Of a DNA stretch of 64,000 bases, positions 24,917 to 33,379 are shown piece by piece (the first letter of the stretch is position 1; each line of letters begins with the position of its first letter). This DNA is from Bacillota bacterium. GTDB taxonomy: Bacteria; Bacillota; Clostridia; Christensenellales; Aristaeellaceae. The notes beneath the pieces are model-generated. The model ran no database searches. It was not told where the DNA came from and saw only the letters and a program-made list of their open reading frames with translations. The translations under genes were made by a program, and so were the position numbers. The stretch covers positions 248,001 to 312,000 of the forward strand of contig JAEZIN010000002.1 of the NCBI GenBank assembly GCA_023436585.1, given 5' to 3'.

Positions 24917-25375
24917 TCATACATCCGTATGCTCCAGCAGCTCCAGCACCACTTTCAACTGGGGATTGGCATCCAGGTAGGCATACCGCCCGCCGGGCCA
25001 GGCGCCCTTTTGCACAAGCTTCATGCCCATACCCTCGAGCTTCAGTATCATTTCATCCGTGCCTTTGATCCAGAAGGCGATGTGGTGAACCCCTTCACCC
25101 TTTTCCTCCAGATCATGGCGCCAGGTGCTGGGCTCGTGATCGGGCTGGATCAGTTCGATTTCAATAGCGTCGCCCACCTTGAAAAAGGCCTGCTTGCATC
25201 TGGCAGCCGTGGGATTGCCTATGTATTCCGTTTTGGCAATCTCTTGTACGGAGCTCTCGCCAATGGTATAATCCATGCCAAGAAGGGCGCTGTAGGCATC
25301 CGCCGTTTTTTTCAGGTCATGGCACAGTATGCCAATCTGCGCACAGATGGTGGTTCCCAAAACGCTGTTTCCCAT
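24917..25375 (-). CDS. VOC-superfamily (glyoxalase/epimerase-like) protein
   Basis: A 152-residue protein with two beta-alpha-beta-beta-beta VOC modules. AQIGILCHDLKKTADAYSALLG opens module 1 and HHIAFWIKGTDEMI carries the metal-type histidine of module 2. It resembles methylmalonyl-CoA epimerase and glyoxalase I relatives. Only the superfamily is safe. AGGAGGA precedes the ATG at 25375. It is encoded opposite the TIM-barrel isomerase gene that starts 94 bases away. Confidence 0.8.
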   Translation of the reverse strand: MGNSVLGTTICAQIGILCHDLKKTADAYSALLGMDYTIGESSVQEIAKTEYIGNPTAARCKQAFFKVGDAIEIELIQPDHEPSTWRHDLEEKGEGVHHIAFWIKGTDEMILKLEGMGMKLVQKGAWPGGRYAYLDANPQLKVVLELLEHTDV

Positions 25376-25469
25376 ATACAATTCCTCCTGCCGCAGCGCG
25401 GCCATTCTACTATGTTCATTGTATCATGTACCCTGGAAAAATCAACCCAATGCAGAGGAGGGTATCTTT

Positions 25470-26321
25470 ATGCGGCTTGGAGCGCCTGTGTTTGACTGGA
25501 CCACGCCGGAGGAGTGGGCGCTGGCCCACGTGAAAAAAGGGTACGGGGCGGCTTATTGGCCCCTGGGCGACGGAGCGCCGGAAAGTGAAGAGCGGGAATA
25601 TGTGATGGCAGCCCAGGCTCACGGCCTTGTGATTGCGGAAGTCGGCATATGGAACAACCTGCTGGACAGCGATGATGCCCGCCGGGAGGAAAACATGCAA
25701 TACGCCATCCGCCGCCTGCGCATCGCCGACCGCGTTGGCGCCCGCTGCTGCGTGAACATCTCCGGTTCGAAAAGCACCTACTGGGACGGCCCCCATCCCG
25801 ATAACCTGTCGGAGGAGACATTTCGCCAAGTTGTCGAAGGGACCAGGCGCATCCTTGATGAGGCTGATCCAAAGCATACGTATTACACCCTGGAGCCCAT
25901 GCCCTGGATGCTGCCGTATGACGTGGAAAGCCTGCAACGGCTGATTGCGGCTGTGGACAGGCCGCGCTTCGCCGTACATGTGGATATGTGCAACCTGGTA
26001 AACTCCTTCTACAAGGTGTACCATACAGGAGATATGACCAGGGAGTTCTTTCACGCGTTCGGGCCGCTGATCCGCTCCGTCCATGCCAAGGATACACTGC
26101 TTGCAGAGGATAAGCTGACATTGCATATTGACGAAGCCATTCCCGGCCGGGGCGTATTTGACTATGACACACTGCTTTATGCGTGCCACAAGCTAGGGGA
26201 TATACCGGTTATGGCCGAGCACTTGCACACCCGGGAGGAGTATGACGAGGCCACCGGCTTTCTTTTCGGGAAGGCGGAGGCGCTGGGCATCCCCTTTGAA
26301 AGACCGGCTTTCAGGCCGTAA
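25470..26321 (+). CDS. TIM-barrel sugar phosphate isomerase/epimerase family protein
   Basis: A 283-residue AP-endonuclease-2-type TIM barrel, the family of xylose isomerase-like sugar epimerases. Metal-ligand candidates lie in YYTLEPMPWM (Glu), VHVDMCNLVN (Asp), RSVHAKDT (His) and VMAEHL (Glu), in the usual order. The start is an ATG at 25470 behind GAGGAGGG. A hairpin terminator follows. The substrate cannot be predicted; no dehydrogenase or transporter sits beside it. Confidence 0.85.
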   Translation: MRLGAPVFDWTTPEEWALAHVKKGYGAAYWPLGDGAPESEEREYVMAAQAHGLVIAEVGIWNNLLDSDDARREENMQYAIRRLRIADRVGARCCVNISGSKSTYWDGPHPDNLSEETFRQVVEGTRRILDEADPKHTYYTLEPMPWMLPYDVESLQRLIAAVDRPRFAVHVDMCNLVNSFYKVYHTGDMTREFFHAFGPLIRSVHAKDTLLAEDKLTLHIDEAIPGRGVFDYDTLLYACHKLGDIPVMAEHLHTREEYDEATGFLFGKAEALGIPFERPAFRP

Positions 26322-26340
26322 TAATATCTGATGGATGGAC

Positions 26341-26374
26341 AAAGCGCCGGGATTTTTACCGGCGCTTTGCTTTT
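26341..26374 (+). terminator. Terminator of the sugar isomerase gene
   Basis: AAAGCGCCGG (26341-26350) pairs with CCGGCGCTTT (26359-26368) around an 8-base loop, and GCTTTT follows. Confidence 0.85.
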
Positions 26375-26406
26375 ACTATGGAGACCGCAAGGGTAAATCG
26401 GAATTT

Positions 26407-26463
26407 CACAAGTATATTGACAGTATATAACTTGTGGAATATTATATCACTTGTTGAATATTA
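26407..26463 (+). promoter_or_regulatory. PadR gene promoter embedded in repeated half-sites
   Basis: TTGACA (26417-26422), 17 bases and TATTAT (26440-26445). CACAAGT (26407-26413) and ACTTGTG (26430-26436) are inverted arms across the core promoter. ACTTGT(G/T)GAATATTA is repeated directly at 26430-26444 and 26449-26463, 19 bp apart. This is a likely operator cluster for autoregulation. Confidence 0.7.
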
Positions 26464-26485
26464 CTCCCTGGAAAGGAAGTGCCGA

Positions 26486-27052
26486 ATGTCCTTACGCCAT
26501 GGCCTCCTGGGCCTTTTAAGCCGCGAGCCTATGACCGGCTACAATCTGAAAAAGCTTTTTGACCGAACGCTGAGCAATGTGTGGGCGGCAAGCCTGAGCC
26601 AAATCTACCGGGAGCTAAACATGCTGGAAAAGGACGGGCTGCTTGTATCCACGGTGCAGGAGCAGGACGACAGACCCGACAAAAGGGTATACGCCATTAC
26701 CCCAAGCGGAAAGCAATCGTTTCAAGCCTGGCTGATGCAAAATCCGGAGGCATTCCTTTCACCCAAGCGGGACGAGTTCATGCTCAGAATGTTCTTCGGT
26801 GCTCAAATGGGTGCGGAGCATGTGAAGGAACAGCTCAGGCAGTTTCAAAGGGACAGGGAGCTGGCCGGCGAGGCACTAGAAAAGGAAGCGCAAAAGCTTG
26901 CGGATATGCCGGCAAGCTTTGCGGGCTTCCCGGATACCGGGGAGGGGGAAAAATACATCCGGTTCATTTTGAGGCGCGCCATAATGACCAATCGGTTGCT
27001 GATCGCGTGGGCGGAGGAGTGCGCAAACGAACTGGAGGATATCAAAGGATGA
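26486..27052 (+). CDS. PadR-family transcriptional regulator
   Basis: A 188-residue PadR protein. The winged helix spans residues about 5-85 (LRHGLLGLLSREPMTGYNLK, SQIYRELNMLEKDGL, RVYAITPSGK). The C-terminal helical dimerisation domain follows, as in AphA-type PadR proteins. The start at 26486 follows AAAGGAAG. Its stop overlaps the start of the PEBP-family gene (ATGA, 27049-27052), so the two are coupled. The promoter region carries repeated half-sites. Confidence 0.93.
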   Translation: MSLRHGLLGLLSREPMTGYNLKKLFDRTLSNVWAASLSQIYRELNMLEKDGLLVSTVQEQDDRPDKRVYAITPSGKQSFQAWLMQNPEAFLSPKRDEFMLRMFFGAQMGAEHVKEQLRQFQRDRELAGEALEKEAQKLADMPASFAGFPDTGEGEKYIRFILRRAIMTNRLLIAWAEECANELEDIKG

Positions 27053-27642
27053 TGTCACAAAGAAAAGGAAACAGGAGGAGAGTCATTTTGTATATTGTAA
27101 TTGGTCTGCTCCTTGCGGGCATGGCGTTTATTTTTTACCAGCGCCAATTAAGGGCGGGGATCGTATATCCCGCGGAAAATCTCACCGTCACAAGCACTGC
27201 CTTTGAAAACGGCGGCGCAATCCCGGTGCGTTTTACCGGGAGGGGCGAGGATATTTCGCCGGACTTGAGCTTTGGCCCGCTGGACGGCAAGGCGCAGTCC
27301 ATCGCCATCCTGATGGACGACATCGACCATCCCATTGGCGCGTACAATCACTGGATCATTTTTGATATCCCCGCAAGCATCCACTTTGTGTCGGAGGGCG
27401 TGCAAAAGGGCGAAACCGTGGCTTCCCTGGGCAATGCCGTCCAGGGCCGCAGCGACTACGGCGGGAAACACTGGTACCGCGGCCCCAAGCCTCCGTTTGG
27501 AACCCACAGGTATGTTTTCCGCGTGTATGTGCTGGACGCCTTTTTGAAGCTTAATGCCGGCACAGGCAAAACCTCGCTTTTGAAGGCCATGGAAGGCCAT
27601 ATTTTGCAATACGGAACTTTGATGGGAAGCTTCGGCAACTGA
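27049..27642 (+). CDS. PEBP-family (YbhB/YbcL, RKIP-like) protein with N-terminal membrane anchor
   Basis: A 197-residue protein with one N-terminal transmembrane helix (residues about 12-29) and a phosphatidylethanolamine-binding-protein domain. The domain shows the conserved PDLSFGPLD, ILMDDIDHP (ligand-site Asp and His) and NHWIIFDIP. The fold is anchored outside the membrane. Family function in bacteria is unclear. It is translated from an ATGA overlap with the PadR gene, so the regulator probably controls it. Confidence 0.88.
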   Translation: MMSQRKGNRRRVILYIVIGLLLAGMAFIFYQRQLRAGIVYPAENLTVTSTAFENGGAIPVRFTGRGEDISPDLSFGPLDGKAQSIAILMDDIDHPIGAYNHWIIFDIPASIHFVSEGVQKGETVASLGNAVQGRSDYGGKHWYRGPKPPFGTHRYVFRVYVLDAFLKLNAGTGKTSLLKAMEGHILQYGTLMGSFGN

Positions 27643-27725
27643 GCAACAGATATGGAGGGCGGCGTGTAAAAAAGGAAACCGCATCATACTTTGGCAAAGA
27701 CCCGCCATGAAGTCTCTGCCTATAA

Positions 27726-27773
27726 AAAGACCGCCATCCGGGAAAGTCTGCCCCTCCCGGATGGCGGTCTTTT
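27726..27773. terminator. Strong bidirectional terminator
   Basis: AAAGACCGCCATCCGGGA (27726-27743) and its perfect complement near 27756-27773 form an 18-bp stem with an A-run on one side and a T-run on the other. It separates the convergent PEBP and nitroreductase genes. Confidence 0.9.
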
Positions 27774-27783
27774 GCTTTGCCGG

Positions 27784-28311
27784 TCATGCTTTTTTGTTGA
27801 ACCATGCCCGCTGCTCAAAGGGAAGCCTCTCGTTTTGCCGGCCCTTTTCTCCGGGGACGCCCACCGGCAGGATCACCGTGACCGCCATGTTCTTTCCCTT
27901 GGGCACATTTAAAAGCGATGCGATCTTTGCCGCAATGCCGCCGGTGCGCAGCACGCCGTCGAGCCAAACGGACGCATACCCAAGACCAGAAATGGCCAAC
28001 AACATGTTTTCCACAGCGGCGGCGTAATCCTGTACCTCAAAGCTCATGCCCCGGTAGGTGGATTGGCCTTGACTGATAACAGCTATCATGGCCGGCGCCG
28101 TCTGCACCGCGGCCATGGATATCAGCTTGCGTATTTCCGCAAGCAATAGGGGATCGTCCACAATGGCAAAAGAGGTGGTTTGCGCGTTGCAGCCCGAAGG
28201 TGCCAGGATGCCGGCCTCCACGATTTTTGCAAGGTCTTCCCTGGGCACGGGCATATTCTTGAATTCGCCTCTGTAACTGTGACGCTCAGCAAACGCTTCA
28301 AACAGTTCCAT
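27784..28311 (-). CDS. Nitroreductase-family FMN oxidoreductase
   Basis: A 175-residue NAD(P)H:flavin-dependent nitroreductase-like protein. The N-terminal FMN phosphate-binding RHSYRGEF, the APSGCNAQTTSF segment and GLGYASVWLDG near residues 118-128 fit the family. It reduces nitro or quinone compounds or has a related role; the substrate is unknown. The ATG at 28311 has AAGGGG at 9 bases; the upstream ATG at 28320 sits too close to it. Confidence 0.87.
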   Translation of the reverse strand: MELFEAFAERHSYRGEFKNMPVPREDLAKIVEAGILAPSGCNAQTTSFAIVDDPLLLAEIRKLISMAAVQTAPAMIAVISQGQSTYRGMSFEVQDYAAAVENMLLAISGLGYASVWLDGVLRTGGIAAKIASLLNVPKGKNMAVTVILPVGVPGEKGRQNERLPFEQRAWFNKKA

Positions 28312-28463
28312 ATGCAACATCCCCTTCTTATCACGTTATTTACGTATATCATACCACCAACGGAAAAAGGTGCCAAGTATGGTTCCTTATCCTAACGCTT
28401 TTAAAATTGCAAACCGTATGCCGCACTGTTATAATACCGTTATGTCACAAAAAGAGGTTTGCT

Positions 28464-29216
28464 ATGAAGACGACGCTGGGCTGCATCCGCAGGGCCGACC
28501 AGGATTTTCAAATGATAAAGCATGGCGACAGGATTGCCGTGGGCGTTTCCGGCGGAAAGGACAGCCTGCTGTTACTGTATGCGCTGCACCTGTACCGCAT
28601 GTTCAGCCATACGGATTATACGCTGCATGCTTTCACCATGACATTGGGGCTGGAGCCTTTTGATTTGACCCACGTCAGAGAAATGTGCGATAAGCTTCAA
28701 ATCCCCTATACCGTCCGCGAGACGGATATCGGGCATATCCTCTTTGACGTCCGCAAAGAAAAGAACCCCTGTGCGCTTTGCGCCAAAATGCGAAGGGGGA
28801 TATTGAATGACCTGGCCAAGGAGCATGGCTGCAACAAACTGGCCCTGGCCCACCACCGGGACGACGCGCTGGAAACGCTGATGATGAGCCTGCTCTATGA
28901 AGGCCGCCTCCACACCTTCCACCCCGTCACGTACCTTTCCCGGTCCGACCTTACCGTGATCCGGCCCCTTGTTTACCTGCCCGAAAAGCATATACGCCAC
29001 ATGGCCAAGGCGCTTTCCCTGCCGGTGGTGCCAAGCCCCTGCCCCGCCAACGGCCACACCAGCCGCCAGGAGATGAAGGAGCTGCTGGCTTCCCTTGCCC
29101 GCAAATACCCCAGGGCTCCGGAGCTGATGCTCAGCGCGCTGCAAAACGAGGAACAGTACGGCCTTTGGTGGAAGCCTGAGGCTTTACACCATGGGGCCGA
29201 TGCCAATGAGGAATAA
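28464..29216 (+). CDS. TtcA-like PP-loop tRNA thiolation enzyme
   Basis: A 250-residue ATP-pyrophosphatase. The PP-loop is GVSGGKDSLLLLY (residues about 32-44). CALCAKMRRG carries a CxxC pair of the TtcA family that thiolates tRNA C32 using a [4Fe-4S] cluster. A third cysteine, expected downstream, may be in SPCPANGHTS. The start at 28464 follows AGAGG. The neighbours are unrelated. The TtcA/TtuA group is clear; the exact tRNA position is inferred. Confidence 0.85.
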   Translation: MKTTLGCIRRADQDFQMIKHGDRIAVGVSGGKDSLLLLYALHLYRMFSHTDYTLHAFTMTLGLEPFDLTHVREMCDKLQIPYTVRETDIGHILFDVRKEKNPCALCAKMRRGILNDLAKEHGCNKLALAHHRDDALETLMMSLLYEGRLHTFHPVTYLSRSDLTVIRPLVYLPEKHIRHMAKALSLPVVPSPCPANGHTSRQEMKELLASLARKYPRAPELMLSALQNEEQYGLWWKPEALHHGADANEE

Positions 29217-29235
29217 AGCCAATTGCAACAAATAA

Positions 29236-29273
29236 CGGCTGCCGCAACAGGAAGAGCACCTGTACGGCAGCCG
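29236..29273. terminator. Bidirectional hairpin between convergent genes
   Basis: CGGCTGCCG (29236-29244) and CGGCAGCCG (29265-29273), with an inner ACAGG/CCTGT stem, lie between the TtcA-like gene and the AraC regulator. CTTTCATTT follows on the plus strand. Confidence 0.7.
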
Positions 29274-29293
29274 CCTTTCATTTAAAGAAATCG

Positions 29294-30163
29294 TTACGCG
29301 TACGTCTTGCTGCGCTTGCGCTTGCGGTAATCGCTGGGCGATTGGCCGGTCTGCTGCTTGAACACGCGGTTGAATGTCTGTACGCTTAAAAAACCGGTCT
29401 GCTCCACAATCTCCGTAATATTGTAGTCCGTATAGATCAAAAGCCGCTGGGCGTTGTTCACGCGGATGGCGTTCAGGTACTCCACAAAGGAGATGCCGGC
29501 GTTTTTCTTGATGTACTTGGAGCAGTAGCTTTCGGTAAGCCCCAGGTGGTCGGCCAGCATTTTCAGCGTCAGCTTGCCATAGCAGTTGTCCTGCATGTAC
29601 TCCAGGGCGGCTTCCATATAGCGCAGATTTTCAATGGAAACAGGTAATGATTCGGCGACCAGGTCCGGCGTGGCCAGCAAAAACGCCGTCAGCTCCACCA
29701 GCTTGCCATAATAAAAGTATTCCTTGTACCTGGGCAAAGTGCAGTTCAACGCGGATAGGATCAGATCGCGCACCGTATCGCTGGGGCGGGTCTTAAATAC
29801 CTGGCTGTACAATTGCTGGTAGGCTTCCTTCTGCGCCGACTGGAAAAAGGAGGGCAGCAGCCATTCCTTCATAAACTTGATTTTGACGATATCGGCCTCC
29901 TGCTTTTTGGGCAGGTACGTATGCAGCACGCTGCCCCTGATGCATAAAAGCTCGCCGGCGGATATTAAGAACACATGCTCTTCCACCATGATCTCTACCT
30001 GACCAGAGAGCACAAAGGCCATTTCGATTTCCTTATGCAGGTGCTTGTCGGAGACATACACATCATCAATCAGCGCGCATTGCGGCTGACCCACGAACAA
30101 ATGGAACAGTTCCATCGGCACCTTTTTCCGGATGGTTTCTTCCGGTATTGCGCTCAAGTGCAT
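29294..30163 (-). CDS. AraC-family transcriptional regulator
   Basis: A 289-residue protein with an N-terminal cupin sensor domain (residues about 15-110, HLHKEIEMAFVLSGQVEIMV) and a C-terminal double helix-turn-helix (about 190-285: LKMLADHLGLTESYCSKYIK and ITEIVEQTGFLSVQTFNRVF). The ATG at 30163 follows AAGGGG; the open frame upstream of it is antisense coding and is not included. It diverges from the lactonase gene 136 bases away, a plausible target. Confidence 0.93.
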   Translation of the reverse strand: MHLSAIPEETIRKKVPMELFHLFVGQPQCALIDDVYVSDKHLHKEIEMAFVLSGQVEIMVEEHVFLISAGELLCIRGSVLHTYLPKKQEADIVKIKFMKEWLLPSFFQSAQKEAYQQLYSQVFKTRPSDTVRDLILSALNCTLPRYKEYFYYGKLVELTAFLLATPDLVAESLPVSIENLRYMEAALEYMQDNCYGKLTLKMLADHLGLTESYCSKYIKKNAGISFVEYLNAIRVNNAQRLLIYTDYNITEIVEQTGFLSVQTFNRVFKQQTGQSPSDYRKRKRSKTYA

Positions 30164-30298
30164 CAAGCATCCCCTTCTGTTCCTGTATTTGTTCTCATCG
30201 ACTGTTTCTTCATTATAACAATATGCAATGTTGGTGTCAATCTTCGTACAATCATCCTGTTTATGGTACAATGGGGCTGACGAAAGCGAGGCTGTGTT

Positions 30299-31321
30299 AT
30301 GAAAGCATCCATACTCATAGGCACGTATACATCCGGCGGAAACTCGCAGGGGATTTATGAAGCGGATTTCGATGCGAGGACAGGAAACCTGGGCAGCGCC
30401 CGCCTGGTAATATCCCAGGAGGAGCCTTCTTACCTTGCTTTGTCGCGGGATGGAAAAAGGCTGTACGCGGTGGAGGAAACGGTGCCCAGCGGCCGCGTGT
30501 TCAGCTATAAGCTTGCAAAAGAAGGCTGGACGCAGGCGGGATGCGCTCCCTCCGGGGGCAGCGCACCCTGCCATGTGATGCTGGATGAGGAAACAAACAC
30601 GCTGGCCGTGGCCAACTATATGGACGGCGCGGTGAGCTTTTACAACCTGGATGCGGACGGCGCTCTGTGCGGTGCCCCGCAGACAACGGTGTTGGGCGGC
30701 AAAGGCGCAAATCCCAAACGCCAGGAATGTGCCCACGCCCACCAATGCGTGAATTATGGGCATAAGATGCTGGTAAGCGACCTGGGCACCGACAAGGTGC
30801 GCGTATTCCATCGGGATGCTGCCGGGCGGTACGCGGAGGAAGCGCCCCTCGTGCATACAAATCCCGGCGCGGGTCCGCGTCATATGGCTTTAGCCAGGGA
30901 TGGCGCAATGCTCTACCTCCTGTGCGAGCTGGAAAACACGTTGTACGCCTTTGAAAAAAAGGGCGAATCCTTTGCCGAGGCAGGCGTGTACGAATATCTG
31001 CCAAAGAATGCGCCGCCAAGCTCGGCGGCTGCCATACGGTTAAGCTGCGACGAACGGCATTTGTTCGTATCCAGCCGCGGGGGGGTAAACGGCGTGGCAC
31101 TGTTTGAGCTGGATGATGCGCGGGTGCCCGTTTTGCGGGATGTTTGCTTGAGCGGCGCGACCCCCAGGGATATTCTGCCGGTGGGGGATCACCTGCTTTG
31201 CGCCTGCCAGGATGCAAACGTGGTGCAGGTGATGAAGCTTGACCGTACGCAAAGGAAGCTGGCTGTGATAGGGGGAATTCCAGTGCCAAGGCCGGTATGC
31301 CTGGTGCTGAACAACAGATGA
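30299..31321 (+). CDS. Lactonase family protein (6-phosphogluconolactonase-like beta-propeller)
   Basis: A 340-residue seven-bladed propeller of the YbhE/Pgl family. Typical elements are IGTYTSGGNSQGIYEADFD at the start, GSAPCHVMLDEETNTLAVAN, AHQCVNY and GAGPRHMAL. The family hydrolyses 6-phosphogluconolactone or other sugar lactones. Its stop overlaps the next start (ATGA). A divergent AraC regulator lies upstream. The exact lactone is not established. Confidence 0.9.
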   Translation: MKASILIGTYTSGGNSQGIYEADFDARTGNLGSARLVISQEEPSYLALSRDGKRLYAVEETVPSGRVFSYKLAKEGWTQAGCAPSGGSAPCHVMLDEETNTLAVANYMDGAVSFYNLDADGALCGAPQTTVLGGKGANPKRQECAHAHQCVNYGHKMLVSDLGTDKVRVFHRDAAGRYAEEAPLVHTNPGAGPRHMALARDGAMLYLLCELENTLYAFEKKGESFAEAGVYEYLPKNAPPSSAAAIRLSCDERHLFVSSRGGVNGVALFELDDARVPVLRDVCLSGATPRDILPVGDHLLCACQDANVVQVMKLDRTQRKLAVIGGIPVPRPVCLVLNNR

Positions 31322-32163
31322 TGGAATTCAAAGAATATATTAAAGCAAATTCGGAAAGCTTTCAGGTGCTTTCCGTCAGCACCAACAGGGTGCTTGCGTT
31401 TTCCTATAAAGGAAAACCGTACATTGTAAAAAAGCAGGCGCTGCCGGATGATGGCCTGTCCCCATTCTGGCAGATGATGAAGGATGTGTTCGGCTCCGGC
31501 TTTGAGAAGCAAAGGTCCTGCATGAAAACGATATGCGGGCTGCTGGAGAAAAACCCGCATATACCCCCGGCAAGGTTCGTGCTTGCAGACGAAGCGGAAA
31601 AGCTGCAGGTCTTTGAGCAGATGCCGGGCAAGGGATGGGAACCGGATGAGTTTCCCGAAGGGGGAAATATAGCCTGCCAGCTTGGCCGGTTCATAGGCTT
31701 CAACCACAGCAGAAGCTATGAGGGCATCGATTTGCCCGGCACTGGTGCCGGCCCATTTAAAGACAAGATCATGCGTCACATGGAGGCGGTCATATCATCC
31801 CACTGGAATGGCGCAGGTGCGCTGGACAAAAGTGTCAGGTCATACTTCAAACAATGGAAGGCAGCACCCATATCCCGCGGCGGTCTGTCCCTCATCATGG
31901 CGGATATATCGGCAAACCAGTTCCTGTTTGACGGGGACAGGATCACCGCGTGCGTTGATCTGGACGCGTATGTCCTGGGGCCTCGTGCCTGGGAGCTCGC
32001 GTTGATCCAAAACTGCGTAAAGGATATGGAAAGCTTCAAAAGAGGGTATGAGGAGTATCAGTCATTCCCCAACATCAAGGAAGCATGCGATTTCTATGTA
32101 TTTTTGATGGCACTGAATGATATATGGGGCAAAGAAGAAATGCGGAAATTTCTCGTGAAGTAG
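31318..32163 (+). CDS. APH-like (aminoglycoside/small-molecule kinase fold) protein
   Basis: A 281-residue protein of the kinase-like APH superfamily. KPYIVKKQAL holds the ATP lysine. LIMADISANQFLF corresponds to the catalytic loop, with the usual HxD replaced by MAD, and CVDLDAYVLGPRAWELAL corresponds to the metal-binding D-x-D/E segment. It begins in an ATGA overlap with the lactonase gene, so the two are coupled. It might phosphorylate a sugar or similar metabolite. Activity is uncertain because of the altered loop. Confidence 0.6.
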   Translation: MMEFKEYIKANSESFQVLSVSTNRVLAFSYKGKPYIVKKQALPDDGLSPFWQMMKDVFGSGFEKQRSCMKTICGLLEKNPHIPPARFVLADEAEKLQVFEQMPGKGWEPDEFPEGGNIACQLGRFIGFNHSRSYEGIDLPGTGAGPFKDKIMRHMEAVISSHWNGAGALDKSVRSYFKQWKAAPISRGGLSLIMADISANQFLFDGDRITACVDLDAYVLGPRAWELALIQNCVKDMESFKRGYEEYQSFPNIKEACDFYVFLMALNDIWGKEEMRKFLVK

Positions 32164-32218
32164 GGTCTCTTGAACAACTCAGCCAAATAAGTTCAATCAA
32201 GCATAGTATTTTATATAG

Positions 32219-32263
32219 GGATTCCAAAGGGATGTTATCCCTTTGGCGGGAGGCCGGAGGGCC
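32219..32263 (-). repeat. Tandem hairpin repeat element, degenerate copy
   Basis: The perfect CCAAAGGGAT...ATCCCTTTGG hairpin with the flank GGAATCCC matches the element at 36219-36275 on the minus strand. The second, partner hairpin is degraded here. It belongs to a dispersed family also seen at 52983. Confidence 0.6.
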
Positions 32264-32269
32264 TTTTCC

Positions 32270-32416
32270 CATCTGGCTCAATCGGCGCATTGCTCACTGC
32301 CGTTCGCACTGCTTGTTTCGCCAGCCTCCTCCGCCTCGCTTCACTCCTCCATCTGGCTCAATCGTCGCATTGCTTCGCTGCCGCTCGCACTGCTCGTTTC
32401 GCCAGCCTCCTCCACC
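32270..32416. repeat. Imperfect direct repeat with 80-bp period
   Basis: Two copies of about 67 bases, starting at 32270 and 32350, share CATCTGGCTCAATCG and the run TTTCGCCAGCCTCCTCC with few differences in between. Together with a pyrimidine-rich tail up to 32470 this fills the 310-base gap between the APH-like gene and the permease gene. No ORF is supported. Confidence 0.7.
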
Positions 32417-32473
32417 CCTCCCTTATCCGCCACTGGCGGGGTCGGGGCTACGGAGCCACAGGCGGCGCTTCGG

Positions 32474-33379
32474 CTACGGATCCCTCCGGATTCTTTTTCT
32501 CCTCAAACTCAGCAGCACCAGGATCAGCACTGTGGCAAGGTAAGGCGACATGGCGGTCAGGTTGGAAGATACGCCCGCGAACTGGAGCCTTAGGCCCAGC
32601 GCGTCGATGAAGCCGAACAGCAGCGCGGCCAGGAGCACCCTGGGGGGATTGGATGCGCCGAAAATCACGCAGGCCACAGCAATAAACCCTTTGTTGGCGC
32701 TCATGTTTTCGGAGAACATGGTCAAGTATCCCAACGACAGATGCGCTCCGGCAATGCCGCCGAACAGGCCGCACAGGAGCGACGCCTCATACTTCATCCT
32801 TTCGGGGCTTACACCGGAGCTTCGCAGCGATTCAGGGTGCTGGCCGGCCGCCCGCATCCAGAACCCACGGGGCGTTTTATACAAAAATAGCCAGCATAGC
32901 AGCACAAACAGCCAGCTGAAATAATCCAGCAGCGTATTTTGATTGAGTAGCGGCCCTAGCAGGGGAATGGACTGCAGAAATGGCCAGTCAAGCCGTGGCA
33001 GCGGAACGATTTGGTTGCTGGACAAAGCACCTTTTACGCCAAAGAGGGTGCGCAAAAGGAAAACGGTGACGGCGCCGGCGAAAATGTTCAGCGCCACGCC
33101 GATAATGAATTCATCGCTTTTGAAGCGGATCACAAAAACGCCAAAGAACAGGCCCAGCAAAAGCCCGGCCAGTATGGCGGCCAGCAGCCCTGCCAGCCAG
33201 CTTCCCACCGCGTAGCTTACCGCCACTGCCACAAAAGCGCCTACCAGCATCATGCCCTCTACACCAATGTTCATCATGCCCACCTGGTCGGTGAACAGGC
33301 ATCCAAGCCCGGCCAGTATGATGGGTGTGGAGGCGCGCAACGTGTTCTGCAAGAGGGCAATGTTGAATATATCGCTCAT
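32474..33379 (-). CDS. ABC transporter permease, BMP/NupQ-type
   Basis: A 301-residue membrane protein of the BPD_transp_2 family (RbsC, YufQ/NupQ type). The typical motif VGMMNIGVEGMMLVGAF is near residues 33-49 and VACVIFGASNPPRV near 234-247; about nine helices are predicted. It forms half of the channel with the upstream permease. Its start overlaps the stop of that gene by 4 bases. The C-terminus ends in Arg/Lys-rich residues. The substrate is probably a nucleoside, judged by family only. Confidence 0.9.
   Translation of the reverse strand: MSDIFNIALLQNTLRASTPIILAGLGCLFTDQVGMMNIGVEGMMLVGAFVAVAVSYAVGSWLAGLLAAILAGLLLGLFFGVFVIRFKSDEFIIGVALNIFAGAVTVFLLRTLFGVKGALSSNQIVPLPRLDWPFLQSIPLLGPLLNQNTLLDYFSWLFVLLCWLFLYKTPRGFWMRAAGQHPESLRSSGVSPERMKYEASLLCGLFGGIAGAHLSLGYLTMFSENMSANKGFIAVACVIFGASNPPRVLLAALLFGFIDALGLRLQFAGVSSNLTAMSPYLATVLILVLLSLRRKRIRRDP

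Noticed and set aside
30164..30883. N-terminal extension of the AraC regulator upstream of 30163
   Set aside because: The extension overlaps the intergenic promoter and the lactonase gene on the other strand; the ATG at 30163 has the ribosome binding site.
32219..32416. Possible CRISPR array
   Set aside because: Only two imperfect copies with no spacer-repeat regularity and no cas genes in the window.
32240..32470. Several short open frames in the repeat-filled gap
   Set aside because: They arise from the 80-bp repeat and pyrimidine-rich sequence and have no ribosome binding sites or motifs.
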